Of a stretch of DNA of 34,551 nucleotides, positions 9,559 to 18,680 are shown piece after piece. The translations under genes and the position numbers were made by a program. The notes beneath the pieces are model-generated. The model was not told the DNA's origin. It did not search any database and worked only from the letters and a program-made list of their open reading frames with translations. The first letter of the stretch is position 1. Each line of letters begins with the position of its first letter. Source of the DNA: Armatimonadota bacterium (GTDB taxonomy: Bacteria; Armatimonadota; Zipacnadia; Zipacnadales; FEN-943); the NCBI GenBank assembly GCA_003170595.1, contig PMZA01000005.1:1-34551 (forward strand), written 5' to 3'.

Positions 9559-10701
9559 CTATCTCTCCGCGACAAAGACTCGCTCGACCATATCTCGCTG
9601 AGAGTGGCCATTGGAGTTGGCGAGGGCGTTGAGGTAGCGCCTGCCTCCAACTACTCGGTGAACACTCCTGTGCGTGATCCTCAGACCAACTTGCCTCGAG
9701 CGGCATATGTCGGCTAGCAGGTCACCGGTTCTTATGACGTCGGTGCGGCGCTCACCCTTGCTAGTCGTCGTGTGGCGGACGTCGCCCGCTATACAGACCA
9801 GTTTACCACTCCTCCTCAATGCCTTCGCTATCGCTGCGAACGCCTCCGTGAGGAGATCCCTGTAACGGTCGATGCTTTGCGTCTGGATATACTGCGCCCT
9901 GATGGTTGGGTAGCTGCGGTTGAGAAGCCACAGGCGCAACCGATTGTCCTTAGCGTACGTCTGAGCGGCGAGATATGGTGGTGACGTAACAACCAGATCC
10001 ACCCGCCCCGTCAACTCGGGGAAAGCCGTCGCGACAGCTGCCGCTGGAGCTTCCATCACATCGCCCGCTACTGATGGAGGCAACGGATCTCGAAAGCACC
10101 TAGCTGCCTTGGCCAATAGGCACTCTTGCACGCTGCGCAGGGGTGCAGTGAGACCATGCTCCTGCGAGTACCGCTGGACGTACTGCGGCGACATCGAGTA
10201 AGCATGTGACGAGGGTAGCGACAAAGAGTAAGATGCGTGGCCGTGAAGGATTCCCAGAAGAAGACCTAGAGCGACTGTGGCACAGCTCCTCGTGGCACGT
10301 CGCCCGAGATCGACGTCGTGTAGGAGCGCATCCCGCACAGATAGGATTTGGGAAAGCGTTGCAGGGTGGAAGAAAATGCGAACCTCGTCAGGCACGTCAG
10401 CGCAGTCCCCGTCGTCGGTTGGCAGACGGCGGATGTACGACTCAACGGCCCGGACATCGGTGGCGAGCAGCTTGGCCCTGCTGCAGATGACCGCCTCGGG
10501 CGCAACGTCGAGCCCATAGGCAGGACGGCCGAGAAGGCGCGCAGCCAGAATCGACGTACCTTTCCCGCAAAATGGATCCAGCACCACACCGCCGGGTCTA
10601 CCGAAGCGCCTGACCAGACCATAGGGCACGTGAAGTGGGAAAGACCCCGTCCGGGCCATCATCTCCTGCATCGAGTGGTCATACCGATCTGCGGTTGGCA
10701 T
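9559..10701 (-). CDS. DNA (N4/N6) methylase
   Basis: SAM-binding motif VVLDPFCGKGTSILAARLLGR; catalytic VVTSPPYLAAQTYAKDNRLRLW. Order motif I before SPPY. Start 10701 (MPTADRYDHSMQEMM) or 10761. Confidence 0.85.
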   Translation of the reverse strand: MPTADRYDHSMQEMMARTGSFPLHVPYGLVRRFGRPGGVVLDPFCGKGTSILAARLLGRPAYGLDVAPEAVICSRAKLLATDVRAVESYIRRLPTDDGDCADVPDEVRIFFHPATLSQILSVRDALLHDVDLGRRATRSCATVALGLLLGILHGHASYSLSLPSSHAYSMSPQYVQRYSQEHGLTAPLRSVQECLLAKAARCFRDPLPPSVAGDVMEAPAAAVATAFPELTGRVDLVVTSPPYLAAQTYAKDNRLRLWLLNRSYPTIRAQYIQTQSIDRYRDLLTEAFAAIAKALRRSGKLVCIAGDVRHTTTSKGERRTDVIRTGDLLADICRSRQVGLRITHRSVHRVVGGRRYLNALANSNGHSQRDMVERVFVAER

Positions 10702-11150
10702 CTTCTCTCGTCGTTGGGCAGGCACTGAGTCGGGGCAGCAACCACGGCCGAAGTCGCCCACCGACCTTGATATGGCAGCACTGTACCGTGGCCCCCAAAA
10801 GGCTGCCCGCGCGTTGGCAGGCTCTTCTGTTCCTTCCCTGGTTCTCTAGCAGGACCTCCGTAACATCGATGGGCCACGGCTACTCTCGAGCTGGCCTGCC
10901 CCCATTGGCGGTACAAGTTGCTACGTCAGACACAGCGCGGTTGCGGCCCTGGGCGACAGGCGGGCCAAGGCAACGTATGGATCCGAAAGCATACCCTCCC
11001 CCGGGCCAGGCGGATAGTGGCCTCACGAATCGCGCAGCCCCAGCTTGTCGTGACGCCTTCGCCAGCGCTCGCCTCCCAACTTCACCACCCGACTAGAAGC
11101 GGCTCGTTCTGCGCCCTTCCGCCCGTCGGCGGAGACCTCCGGTCACGTGG

Positions 11151-11173
11151 CAACTGGGGAAGGCCTCCCCAGT
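11151..11173. repeat. Palindrome family, copy 4
   Basis: CAACTGGGGAAGGCCTCCCCAGT. Confidence 0.6.
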
Positions 11174-11225
11174 AGTGCCCTCGCCCCCGCCTGACCCCTC
11201 CCGCCGGGTCATGTTGCGGTGAGGG

Positions 11226-11250
11226 CGGCAATTCTGATTGTCGTTGATCA
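11226..11250 (+). repeat. Same repeat, copy b
   Basis: CGGCAATTCTGATTGTCGTTGATCA. Confidence 0.75.
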
Positions 11251-11318
11251 GGCAAGGTCGGTCGGAGTCCGTGACGGCACGCCCCTTTTACCGTCCGAAC
11301 CGAATCGGTTCCGGCATC

Positions 11319-11832
11319 TCATGCATCCCCCGACCAGCCCGCAGGGCCCTCCTGCGTGACCCCGCCTGCGCTCCTATGATCTGCCGCCATCCCTCCCCCG
11401 CTGGCTCGCCCGGCCGCCCTTGCGATAGCGACCTCTATGACCTGCACCATGACGTGACCCGGATCGCCCTCGCCGACCCATTCGGCACCCGGCACGGCTG
11501 GGAAGAACCAGCGCATCCCCAGCAGCTCGTGCGCCTTCATGTAGTCGAACCGCATGTCCCACCAATGGTTGAGGATCGCCTCCACCTTCTCGCAGACGGG
11601 ACGAACCTGCCCGTTCACCCTCACGCCCTTGATCCTGTGGTGCTCCTCGCAGTGAATCAGGTCATTCATGGTGAGCCTGGCCGCATCCTCGAGGACGATC
11701 CACGTGCAGTTGATCAGGCTGCACAGGGCATGGTTCCTGACTTCGATCAGCAGTCGGATCAACCCATCTTCCACCATCTTCCACCATCTGATCCAGCGCG
11801 TCCTGCGTGATTGCGCTCTCCCGTTTACTCAT
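11319..11832 (-). pseudogene. Small uncharacterised gene with a frameshift caused by a 10-bp tandem duplication (ORF track shows only 11319-11777)
   Basis: Upstream ATG at 11832 with GAAGGAC SD encodes MSKRESAITQDALDQMVEDG and then shifts frame at ATGGTGGAAG x2. Removing one unit joins it in frame to VEDGLIRLLIEVRNHALC... Confidence 0.6.
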
Positions 11833-11946
11833 GTCCTTCGCCGCTTTGCGTTCTCACTCATCGATCCAGTCATCGAACCATCTCCCGAGCTGGCGGCGTC
11901 GGACTCGATCTGCCAGAACTCGTAGGTGTCGGGTTCCGGGCCTCGG

Positions 11947-12945
11947 TCATGGTGCGGTGATCGGCTTTGAGCGAGTCCAGAGCACCTCACCGCACTCGTC
12001 GCAGCTGACGTCCAGCATGACGGTCTCGTCCGAGAAGACCTCCACGCTCTCCAGGCCGTAGGCCAGCGGCGCCTCTGGGTCGTCCCGGGTTATCTGGCTC
12101 GCATGCCTGACCAGCGTGTCGGCTGTCAGGTCGTCACCGCCGCACACGGGGCAGTGCTCCGGCAGCCACTCCGGCTCGCCGACCCGGTCCTCCCGGATCC
12201 CATACCCGTTGGTCGTGGCCTGCCACGCCTTGCCCTCGTCGTGGTCGTCGTCCACCTCGACGACTGGCACCCGGAGCCTGATCTGGCGGCCCTCGCGGTC
12301 GCGTAGGATCATCGTGGCCCAGCGGGTGACCTGCCCGTAGTCGGGCGGGATCGCCTCGTACGACTCGCCAAACAGGCCCGGGTTGATGAAGCACCCGCCG
12401 CAGCATTCACCCTCGCCGATCCAGTCAGCATCCAGGTTGAGGGATAGCCCCCAGGGCTTCACCGGGTCCTCCTTGCGGCGCAGGACGAACTCGGGCACCG
12501 GCCCCAGCTTCGACCGCACCTCGTCACGCCGGCGCCGGTGCGCCTCGAGCGGGTCCCGCACGCCGTGCCGCAGATACCGGGCGATGTGCTCCGGGCATAG
12601 GCCGTCGTCGGACCAATCCTCTATCTCTTCTGCGCCAGGCCATCCCTCGGCTTCAGCGCCCTGGGCGTCTGCGAGGACCCGTGCTACGGACAAGCCGCCT
12701 CTCGCCGTGAAACTATGTCGCAGAAAGCAGGCAGCATGGCCGGGGCCCATCAGGCACGTCAGGGCGGCCTCGGCAGCGGGATCATCCCACGGCGAATCCG
12801 ACTCCGGTGATTCGCCCTCAATGGGCTCCCACAGGCAGCGGTCGCAGACGAGCACACCCTCGTAACCCGCCTTGACGGTCCTCTCGCCGCGAGCTTCGGT
12901 CCTCCCACAAAGGCTGCAAATCCTCACACCATCGCTGTCTCTCAC
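11947..12945 (-). CDS. Uncharacterised protein with two CxxC pairs (zinc-ribbon-like)
   Basis: CSLCGR...CDRC near the N-terminus and CPVCGG...CDEC near the C-terminus. GTG at 12945 follows AGGAGG at good spacing; ORF track uses 12954. Confidence 0.65.
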   Translation of the reverse strand: MRDSDGVRICSLCGRTEARGERTVKAGYEGVLVCDRCLWEPIEGESPESDSPWDDPAAEAALTCLMGPGHAACFLRHSFTARGGLSVARVLADAQGAEAEGWPGAEEIEDWSDDGLCPEHIARYLRHGVRDPLEAHRRRRDEVRSKLGPVPEFVLRRKEDPVKPWGLSLNLDADWIGEGECCGGCFINPGLFGESYEAIPPDYGQVTRWATMILRDREGRQIRLRVPVVEVDDDHDEGKAWQATTNGYGIREDRVGEPEWLPEHCPVCGGDDLTADTLVRHASQITRDDPEAPLAYGLESVEVFSDETVMLDVSCDECGEVLWTRSKPITAP

Positions 12946-12997
12946 TGCAAACACCTCCTGTCGTCGTTGCTGACGTCAACCGCGGGCACCACGAGCG

Positions 12998-13023
12998 CCC
13001 TTATCCGCCTGCGAGATCGGGAC
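12998..13023 (-). promoter_or_regulatory. Duplicated upstream element, copy 1
   Basis: CCCTTATCCGCCTGCGAGATCGGGAC, about 45 bp upstream of the zinc-ribbon-like gene. Confidence 0.5.
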
Positions 13024-13055
13024 AACTTGCCCGTCCCCTAAGCGGCTGGCACTCT

Positions 13056-13745
13056 TTAGCATGAGGGGCGTACCTGTCCGCCCAGCTCGGGACCCTCGGG
13101 ATGGGCGTCGATCCACTCGTCGAACCAGCCCCGGACGCCGGATTCGAAGCACTCAAAGTCCCAGTACTTGTAGGGATCGGGCTCCGGGTCCATGTTGGGT
13201 CCAGGCCACCACACGTTCCCATACTGCTTCCCATCCCACGCGAGGTAGCCGAGCCACCCATACTCCTCATTCTCCACCATGCCGGCCTCCTCCACGTAAC
13301 AGAAGTCATGCTCGTCCATCTCCTTCCGAGCCGCCTCGGCCCTTCGCTCGTCTCGTTCCGCATGGAAGGAGTCCAGATCGCCCTGAGCAGGGGCGATCGT
13401 CCGGATGGCCAGTTCGCTTGTCGTGGACAGCCTGAGTTCGCCCGCTTCGGTGAGCACTAACACGCATCGTTCGTCCCTCTGGTACGCGAGGACGAGTGCC
13501 TGCCTTGGTTCGTCCTTGTGCGGCCGAACACCGTGGAATAGGGCATCGCCCGGCTCCAGAGGGATGACCGAGATCGACTGCAGGTTCTCGGACAGACCGA
13601 TCTCGTCCATGACGATGTACTCCTGGCCGGCCCACTCGCGGACCGGGCGGCGTTCCGCACGGCAGTCATGCCTTTGCTGCACCATCCTCGACGCCGCCTC
13701 GTCAAAGGCCTTCCGAGACTCTCTCATGCCATCTACATCGATCAT
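13056..13745 (-). CDS. Uncharacterised protein
   Basis: Long ORF, acidic/W-rich C-terminus (DPYKYWDFECFESGVRGWFDEWIDAHPEG). Start 13745 (MIDVDGMRESRKAF) preceded by GGGAG; ORF track start 13778. Confidence 0.55.
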   Translation of the reverse strand: MIDVDGMRESRKAFDEAASRMVQQRHDCRAERRPVREWAGQEYIVMDEIGLSENLQSISVIPLEPGDALFHGVRPHKDEPRQALVLAYQRDERCVLVLTEAGELRLSTTSELAIRTIAPAQGDLDSFHAERDERRAEAARKEMDEHDFCYVEEAGMVENEEYGWLGYLAWDGKQYGNVWWPGPNMDPEPDPYKYWDFECFESGVRGWFDEWIDAHPEGPELGGQVRPSC

Positions 13746-13871
13746 CAGGCTCATCTCCCGGGGCGTTCTCGCCCCCACTGATTCTGTGGGCCTCGCAGCT
13801 CTGCTGAGTGTCCCGGCCCCTCATGTGAGCTTCCATTGCCCGCCAATCCAGGCTGTCGTCGCTCACGGGGA

Positions 13872-13897
13872 CCCTTATCCGGCTGCGAGATCGTGGG
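13872..13897 (-). promoter_or_regulatory. Duplicated upstream element, copy 2
   Basis: CCCTTATCCGGCTGCGAGATCGTGGG upstream of the 13056-13745 gene; both copies lie near TGTCGTCG. Confidence 0.5.
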
Positions 13898-14280
13898 AAC
13901 GGGCTGCATGGGGATTCTGGGGCTCATAACCAAAGTTATAACCATAGTTCATAACGGCCCGAGAGCACACGACGGCGGGCATCGAGAGCACCTGGCGAGG
14001 TAGGTCGAGGCACAGGGCAGACGCGGATGGGAGTTCATGCCCGGGATCAGCGAAGGGGAATGACGAGGGCGCAGGGCCTGAAGCCCCAGCTCCAGTCGAG
14101 CCGGGGGCAGAAGCCGGGGACGAGGCCTCCCGAGTTCTCACCTGCTGCGAAAAGAGGCAGCTCATGTCGCTGCCATCCACAATGAGCGTACCGGGCTGGA
14201 CGCCCCCCCCCCTCATCCAGCAGTCGGGGCGGCCACAGGAGAGGTCGTCGAGCACGAGGATGGCCAGGAGGAGGAGGAAG

Positions 14281-14357
14281 ACCAGCCTCCGAGGATGTGC
14301 GCCGGGCTCTGGACCGCATCGGCGGCGACGAGGACGAGGCAGACGACAGGTAGGCCA
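14281..14357 (+). pseudogene. 3'-terminal remnant of a second tyrosine recombinase
   Basis: Encodes RPASEDVRRALDRIGGDEDEADDR*, matching the integrase end ARPSPEDMKRALDRIAGEEDEEDSD*; the downstream hairpin is also shared. Confidence 0.75.
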
Positions 14358-14377
14358 ACTGGCGACTTGGCATAGTT

Positions 14378-14415
14378 CCGGGCGGCGGGACGGGCATGAG
14401 ATTTCCGCCGCCCGG
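14378..14415 (+). other. Second copy of the recombinase-associated hairpin
   Basis: CCGGGCGGCGG ... CCGCCGCCCGG; flank GGGTCCTGGCGCAC vs GGGTCGTGGCGCAT in copy 1. Confidence 0.72.
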
Positions 14416-14640
14416 GTCCTGGCGCACACGTGACCTGTCGCCTGCTCTCTGCCAGCGGGCCTGAAGGGGGCGGCCCGGGCCCGTTGCGCCGCAGCCTTGA
14501 GTATGGGCTGCTGACATTACGAGTGACGCTCGCTTCCCCTCTATGGCCTCTGCCTTGCGCCGGTAGGCGTTTCCATACGGTCCGAACCTCAGTGCAACCC
14601 GCCGCGAAGCGGTTGGGACAGCGCGGCCGAACATGCCGCC

Positions 14641-16668
14641 CTATTCGAAGTCCGGGCCCGAACTCTCCTCCAGTTGTATCGCCAGCGACAATTGTGCAGG
14701 ACACCCTCGGTGGTCCCCCGCTGCAAGCGGACATGGCTCTCCCTGAAGCCTAGCCAGTATGCAGCACGGCTCCGCTGCCTTGTGGAGAATGAGCAGCTTC
14801 TCTCTGGATCGTGAGCACCCGACCAACAGGAGATTGCGGATGGCTTCACAAGCGGTGCCGTCGGCGCTCGGCTTCAGGTGGCGGGTATCCAGGCTTGCGC
14901 CACAGACGAAGGTGTAGTCGAACTCCCTACCCTTCGCAGCGTGCATCGTTGCCAACGTGACCCATGAGCGGGTCCGTCTCCGTCGTTCTCTCGCCACCGC
15001 GCTCTCGACAGCCCTCCAGGCTGCCGCACTGACATCCTCAAGCGTCCCTCCCGGATTGCGCGTGACGAAGCCCTCCAGGTCCCCGGTCCATCGGGCAAGC
15101 GGCTCGTCGAGAAACGAATCGGATGTCCAGATGGATACGCCCCGGCGGCTGTTCATGGCCTTTCGGATACCGACAGCCGCGTCGCTGACAGCCCGCATGG
15201 CTTCGAAAGGGGCTAAGCCGCACGAGAGTGCCTCGCCAATGGTCTTGGCGACCTTCGCCTGTCTCTGCCCGTTCCCGCGTTTCAGAGGCTGGGCCGTCGA
15301 GCCGAACCAAGGCCCATGGGCATCCTTGACTGTTACACGGCGCATCTGTTCCAGCGCATCGCCGGCAAGATGTCTGGCCTCGTCGACGGACCTGAGTCCC
15401 AGGACACCCTCCATGAGATAAGCCAGCGCCGCCAGGAACACGCCGACCTCTTCTTCAAGGCCGACGATTGTGTGCCGCAGAGCTACCCCGCCATAGCCCT
15501 GCCTCAAGGCTTGGGAGACGGCTGCAAGCAACGCCCAGGTCGGGCATAGTAGCCCCACTCGCTTGCCGACTCCAAGCGCATCACGAATTTCGCCTTTCAT
15601 CCCGCTGACGTACGACACCGGCCACTCTCCATCAGCAGAACCCGGGTGCTCGCCGCGGGCCTCCTCTATCGACCGCACCTGGATGCACGCTCCAAGTGCA
15701 TCCAGCCCGGATGCCGGACCGGCCGTGCTGCAGGCCTGCCTGATGGCGTCAGCGACTGCCTTGAGGCCTGGGGACGCCTCAGTGCGGGGGACCTCGGGCA
15801 GACGGAACCCGTCAAGCACTTCGGGCTCTCGCTCGCTCTTCAGACGTGAGAGTCGGACCTCCGGATCCGCACCTCGCCACAGATAGACTGCCTGATCAGG
15901 ATCGCACATGCAGACGAGTGTCGAGTCGTGTGCCAAGGCCTTGATGAACTCCCATTCAACCCCGTTCGTGTCCTGAAACTCGTCAACGAAGATGAAAGGG
16001 TATCGTGCGCCCATGTGGCGGCGGACCTTGCTCGAACCGGTCAGTGTTAGGTGGGCGAAGTACGGCCAGCTGTCATAGTGAAGCAGGCCGTCGCGATGAT
16101 GCCTGCCCAGCGTGTCCGCCGCTGCCTGAAGTGTGTCGAAGGAGCAAGCACGAACCCGTTGACCGTCCATGAGTCCAGTCACGATGCTTGTGGCGTTAGC
16201 GGCCTCCCACTGCTTGGCGCGGTCCTTCTTTCCCCGCGCGTACGAGGCCTTGGTCTCGTCGTTGATTTGGCAGAGGGCAGCATCGACCTCGTGCGGTAGC
16301 CATGTCCGCCACCGCCTGGGCACCCCACAGTAGCGGACGTAGCCGTCCAAGAGCCGCCGATAAAGCGAGTGGTAGTTAAGGACCGCCACTTGTGATGTTC
16401 GGGCGCTGCTCTCCGTTCGGGCATCCCTGACCTGCAGGGCGAGTTGCTCAGCCGCACTGACGCTGAAGGTAAGCACAAGCGCGCTCTGTTCCGCAGGTAG
16501 ACGTTCCGCTGCCTCGAGGGCGAGTCTGGCCGTCAGCCAGGTCTTGCCAGAGCCGGGGCCGCCTTGGATGAGCACCGTGCGATGTCCCCGATCGAAGAGT
16601 GCCGAGCGGATATCACTGATTGCTTCCTCGTTCCATTTCTTGTTGGGAGATGACACTTGAGCCGTCAC
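14641..16668 (-). CDS. gajB-like: UvrD/Rep-like helicase, GajB-like (Gabija-type)
   Basis: Walker A VLIQGGPGSGKTWLTARLAL, FIFVDEFQDTNGVEW, DPDQAVYLWRGA, TLATMHAAKGREFDYTFV. GTG at 16668 forms a GTGA overlap with the upstream stop; the ORF-track extension to 16887 overlaps the nuclease gene. Confidence 0.85.
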   Translation of the reverse strand: MTAQVSSPNKKWNEEAISDIRSALFDRGHRTVLIQGGPGSGKTWLTARLALEAAERLPAEQSALVLTFSVSAAEQLALQVRDARTESSARTSQVAVLNYHSLYRRLLDGYVRYCGVPRRWRTWLPHEVDAALCQINDETKASYARGKKDRAKQWEAANATSIVTGLMDGQRVRACSFDTLQAAADTLGRHHRDGLLHYDSWPYFAHLTLTGSSKVRRHMGARYPFIFVDEFQDTNGVEWEFIKALAHDSTLVCMCDPDQAVYLWRGADPEVRLSRLKSEREPEVLDGFRLPEVPRTEASPGLKAVADAIRQACSTAGPASGLDALGACIQVRSIEEARGEHPGSADGEWPVSYVSGMKGEIRDALGVGKRVGLLCPTWALLAAVSQALRQGYGGVALRHTIVGLEEEVGVFLAALAYLMEGVLGLRSVDEARHLAGDALEQMRRVTVKDAHGPWFGSTAQPLKRGNGQRQAKVAKTIGEALSCGLAPFEAMRAVSDAAVGIRKAMNSRRGVSIWTSDSFLDEPLARWTGDLEGFVTRNPGGTLEDVSAAAWRAVESAVARERRRRTRSWVTLATMHAAKGREFDYTFVCGASLDTRHLKPSADGTACEAIRNLLLVGCSRSREKLLILHKAAEPCCILARLQGEPCPLAAGDHRGCPAQLSLAIQLEESSGPDFE

Positions 16669-18680
16669 CGAATCGAGAGCGAAATGATTTTCCTGCCCTC
16701 CGAGGCCGTCATACTGCAGGTAATGAAGCAATGAAGGTTCTCGAACAGGCAGCGGATGCCGGGAGGCACGCCGCCGGCGTCGACACAAGCTTGCGCCCAG
16801 ATCCTCCCGTACCTTGCGCTCTTGGCGAACACATGCTGATCGTCGGTGCCATCGCCCCGCTTGCCGCGACACCGATCGGCGAACCAATCACGAACGGCTT
16901 CGGAGACATCCTGACGTGCCTGGCCACATAAGTTCACCACGCATTCGATGACCGCACCGTCCGCTGCCTTCGATCCATCCGCTCCCGGCAAATGCTCCCC
17001 CAGATGCCTTGGAAGGCCCTTGCGTACCCATTCTCCGAACGAGCCGCCCTCCGGGGGAACGTAGATCTCAGACCAAGCCGTCAGCACTCGTCTGAGCACT
17101 TCCTCCGGCATAGCAACCGTCATCATGCCTTCGAAATCCCGGCCCGGATCCTCGTCGGGCCAATGCATGGCGAGGTCGGCGACGCGCTCGATCAATGCTT
17201 GCTGGTCCGCGTGTCGTCCGCCTTTGCCGCCTGCATTGGGGTCAAGATCGTAGAGCGCCACCACCTTGATGCCGTAACTCCGCAAGACCCGGGCGATAGG
17301 TGCAATGTCGGTGATGCCCCCGGCACTAATGAGCGCCACATCCGCGGCGTCAAGCCCGCGGTAGCTTCCGACCGTCTTGGCCGCCCAACAGTCAAATACC
17401 GGAAGAGCTCCGGCTTCGGTCGAGCCCTCGACCACTAGTGCTGCCCTGGCGAAGAGGGCCGACGAACAGACATCCCAGTAGCGTTGGGCGTTCTTTCTGA
17501 CCTGCTCCGCCTCCACGCAGCCCGCTTCAGAGGGAACCGTCCTCGCAGTCAACTCACCGTCTCGGTTGTCAATCCGCCATACCTCTTGGGGGCGGCAGGC
17601 TTGCACGATGTCCGCCGAGTGGGTGGCTATGAAAGCCTGGGGGCGGTCCGAGTCGATCCCTTCCGCCAGGCCATGGAGCATCGTTCGCTGCGCCTGGGCG
17701 TGGAGCCCGACCTCCGGTTCGTCGATCGTCAAGACCTGGGCACCCCGTACGCCTTCAGCTCCTGCCTTGATCTCGGCGAAGGCTGCCCGTGCCGCGATAG
17801 CGATGGCTCTCTGCATTCCAGCGCCTTGACGACTGAGCGGAATGCGTTGTCCCGACTCGCCAAAACCCAGCTCCATCATCCTCTGGGCCCAAGCCTCAGT
17901 GACTGCTGCGGTGATCCCAAGCTTGATGTCTCCCGCAGCTGAGGGCAAGAGCCGGCCAACTTGCTTGGAGATCTGCGACGCCAGCTCGTTCAGCCCATCT
18001 CCGGACCCGCTTCCGCTGGCGAACCCCTCGGCCTGGGCGACCAGGCTGTCGATGAAGGCAGGGATACGGTCCTCCCGGCGAGGGTCCCAACCAGCCGCCC
18101 GCGCAGCCCTCGCGAGCTGCGATCTGGTGGACAGGCTGCCCACCTCCCAGAGGGCTTCGTTGTATGGGGCGTCCCAGAAACCGAAGGCCTGCCGCTGTCG
18201 TTGAGCAACGCGCCTGCAGTCGGATTGGCCTGGTGGGTCGAACTTCGGAAAGAACCATACTGCGCGGTCCTCGGCCTCGGGCCGATCCGGCTGATAGAAG
18301 AGCGCCACTCGGAGAATGCAAGGGTCCTCATCCAAACCGGCAAGATCTGCGTCAGCCGGCCCCTCGGCCCAGGAGGGCAAGTCGGCGTATGGCTCCTCAA
18401 GTTCCGGGAACACGGCCCATTCCTGCTTAGACGGTTCGAGTATCGCGCCGATCTTCACAGTGAGGCCGCGCTCCCGCGTCAAGCCGTAGATGTCATAGCG
18501 GGTGAAGAGGTCCTCACCTCGATAGGCTTGCTCGACACCCAAGAGCAACTTGAGTCCCTCGAGAATGGTCGACTTTCCGGCGTTCGCACGTCCGACCAGC
18601 ACGTTCCGCTGCGGAGCCGGGTGCCAGGTGAACTGTTTGATACCTCGGAAGTTCTCGATGTCCAGCCTGAGGATACGCGT
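16665..18680 (-). CDS. gajA-like: OLD-family ATPase with TOPRIM nuclease, GajA-like (Gabija-type)
   Basis: Frame extends upstream of the track start: TRILRLDIENFRGIKQFTWHPAPQRN-VLVGRANAGKSTILEGLKLLLG. ABC-type signature-like LSRQGAGMQRAIAIA, Walker B VLTIDEPEVGLH, TOPRIM LVVEGSTEAGALPVF and ALYDLDP. Next gene is a UvrD-like helicase. Confidence 0.85.
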   Translation of the reverse strand, partial: TRILRLDIENFRGIKQFTWHPAPQRNVLVGRANAGKSTILEGLKLLLGVEQAYRGEDLFTRYDIYGLTRERGLTVKIGAILEPSKQEWAVFPELEEPYADLPSWAEGPADADLAGLDEDPCILRVALFYQPDRPEAEDRAVWFFPKFDPPGQSDCRRVAQRQRQAFGFWDAPYNEALWEVGSLSTRSQLARAARAAGWDPRREDRIPAFIDSLVAQAEGFASGSGSGDGLNELASQISKQVGRLLPSAAGDIKLGITAAVTEAWAQRMMELGFGESGQRIPLSRQGAGMQRAIAIAARAAFAEIKAGAEGVRGAQVLTIDEPEVGLHAQAQRTMLHGLAEGIDSDRPQAFIATHSADIVQACRPQEVWRIDNRDGELTARTVPSEAGCVEAEQVRKNAQRYWDVCSSALFARAALVVEGSTEAGALPVFDCWAAKTVGSYRGLDAADVALISAGGITDIAPIARVLRSYGIKVVALYDLDPNAGGKGGRHADQQALIERVADLAMHWPDEDPGRDFEGMMTVAMPEEVLRRVLTAWSEIYVPPEGGSFGEWVRKGLPRHLGEHLPGADGSKAADGAVIECVVNLCGQARQDVSEAVRDWFADRCRGKRGDGTDDQHVFAKSARYGRIWAQACVDAGGVPPGIRCLFENLHCFITCSMTASEGRKIISLSIR

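Noticed and set aside
11297-11311. GAACCGAATCGGTTC palindrome near the 11226 repeat
   Set aside because: A single short palindrome; no second copy found, so no function can be supported.
16669-16887. ORF-track N-terminal extension of the GajB-like helicase
   Set aside because: Overlaps the GajA-like 3' end and is arginine-rich spurious sequence; GTG 16668 fits translational coupling.
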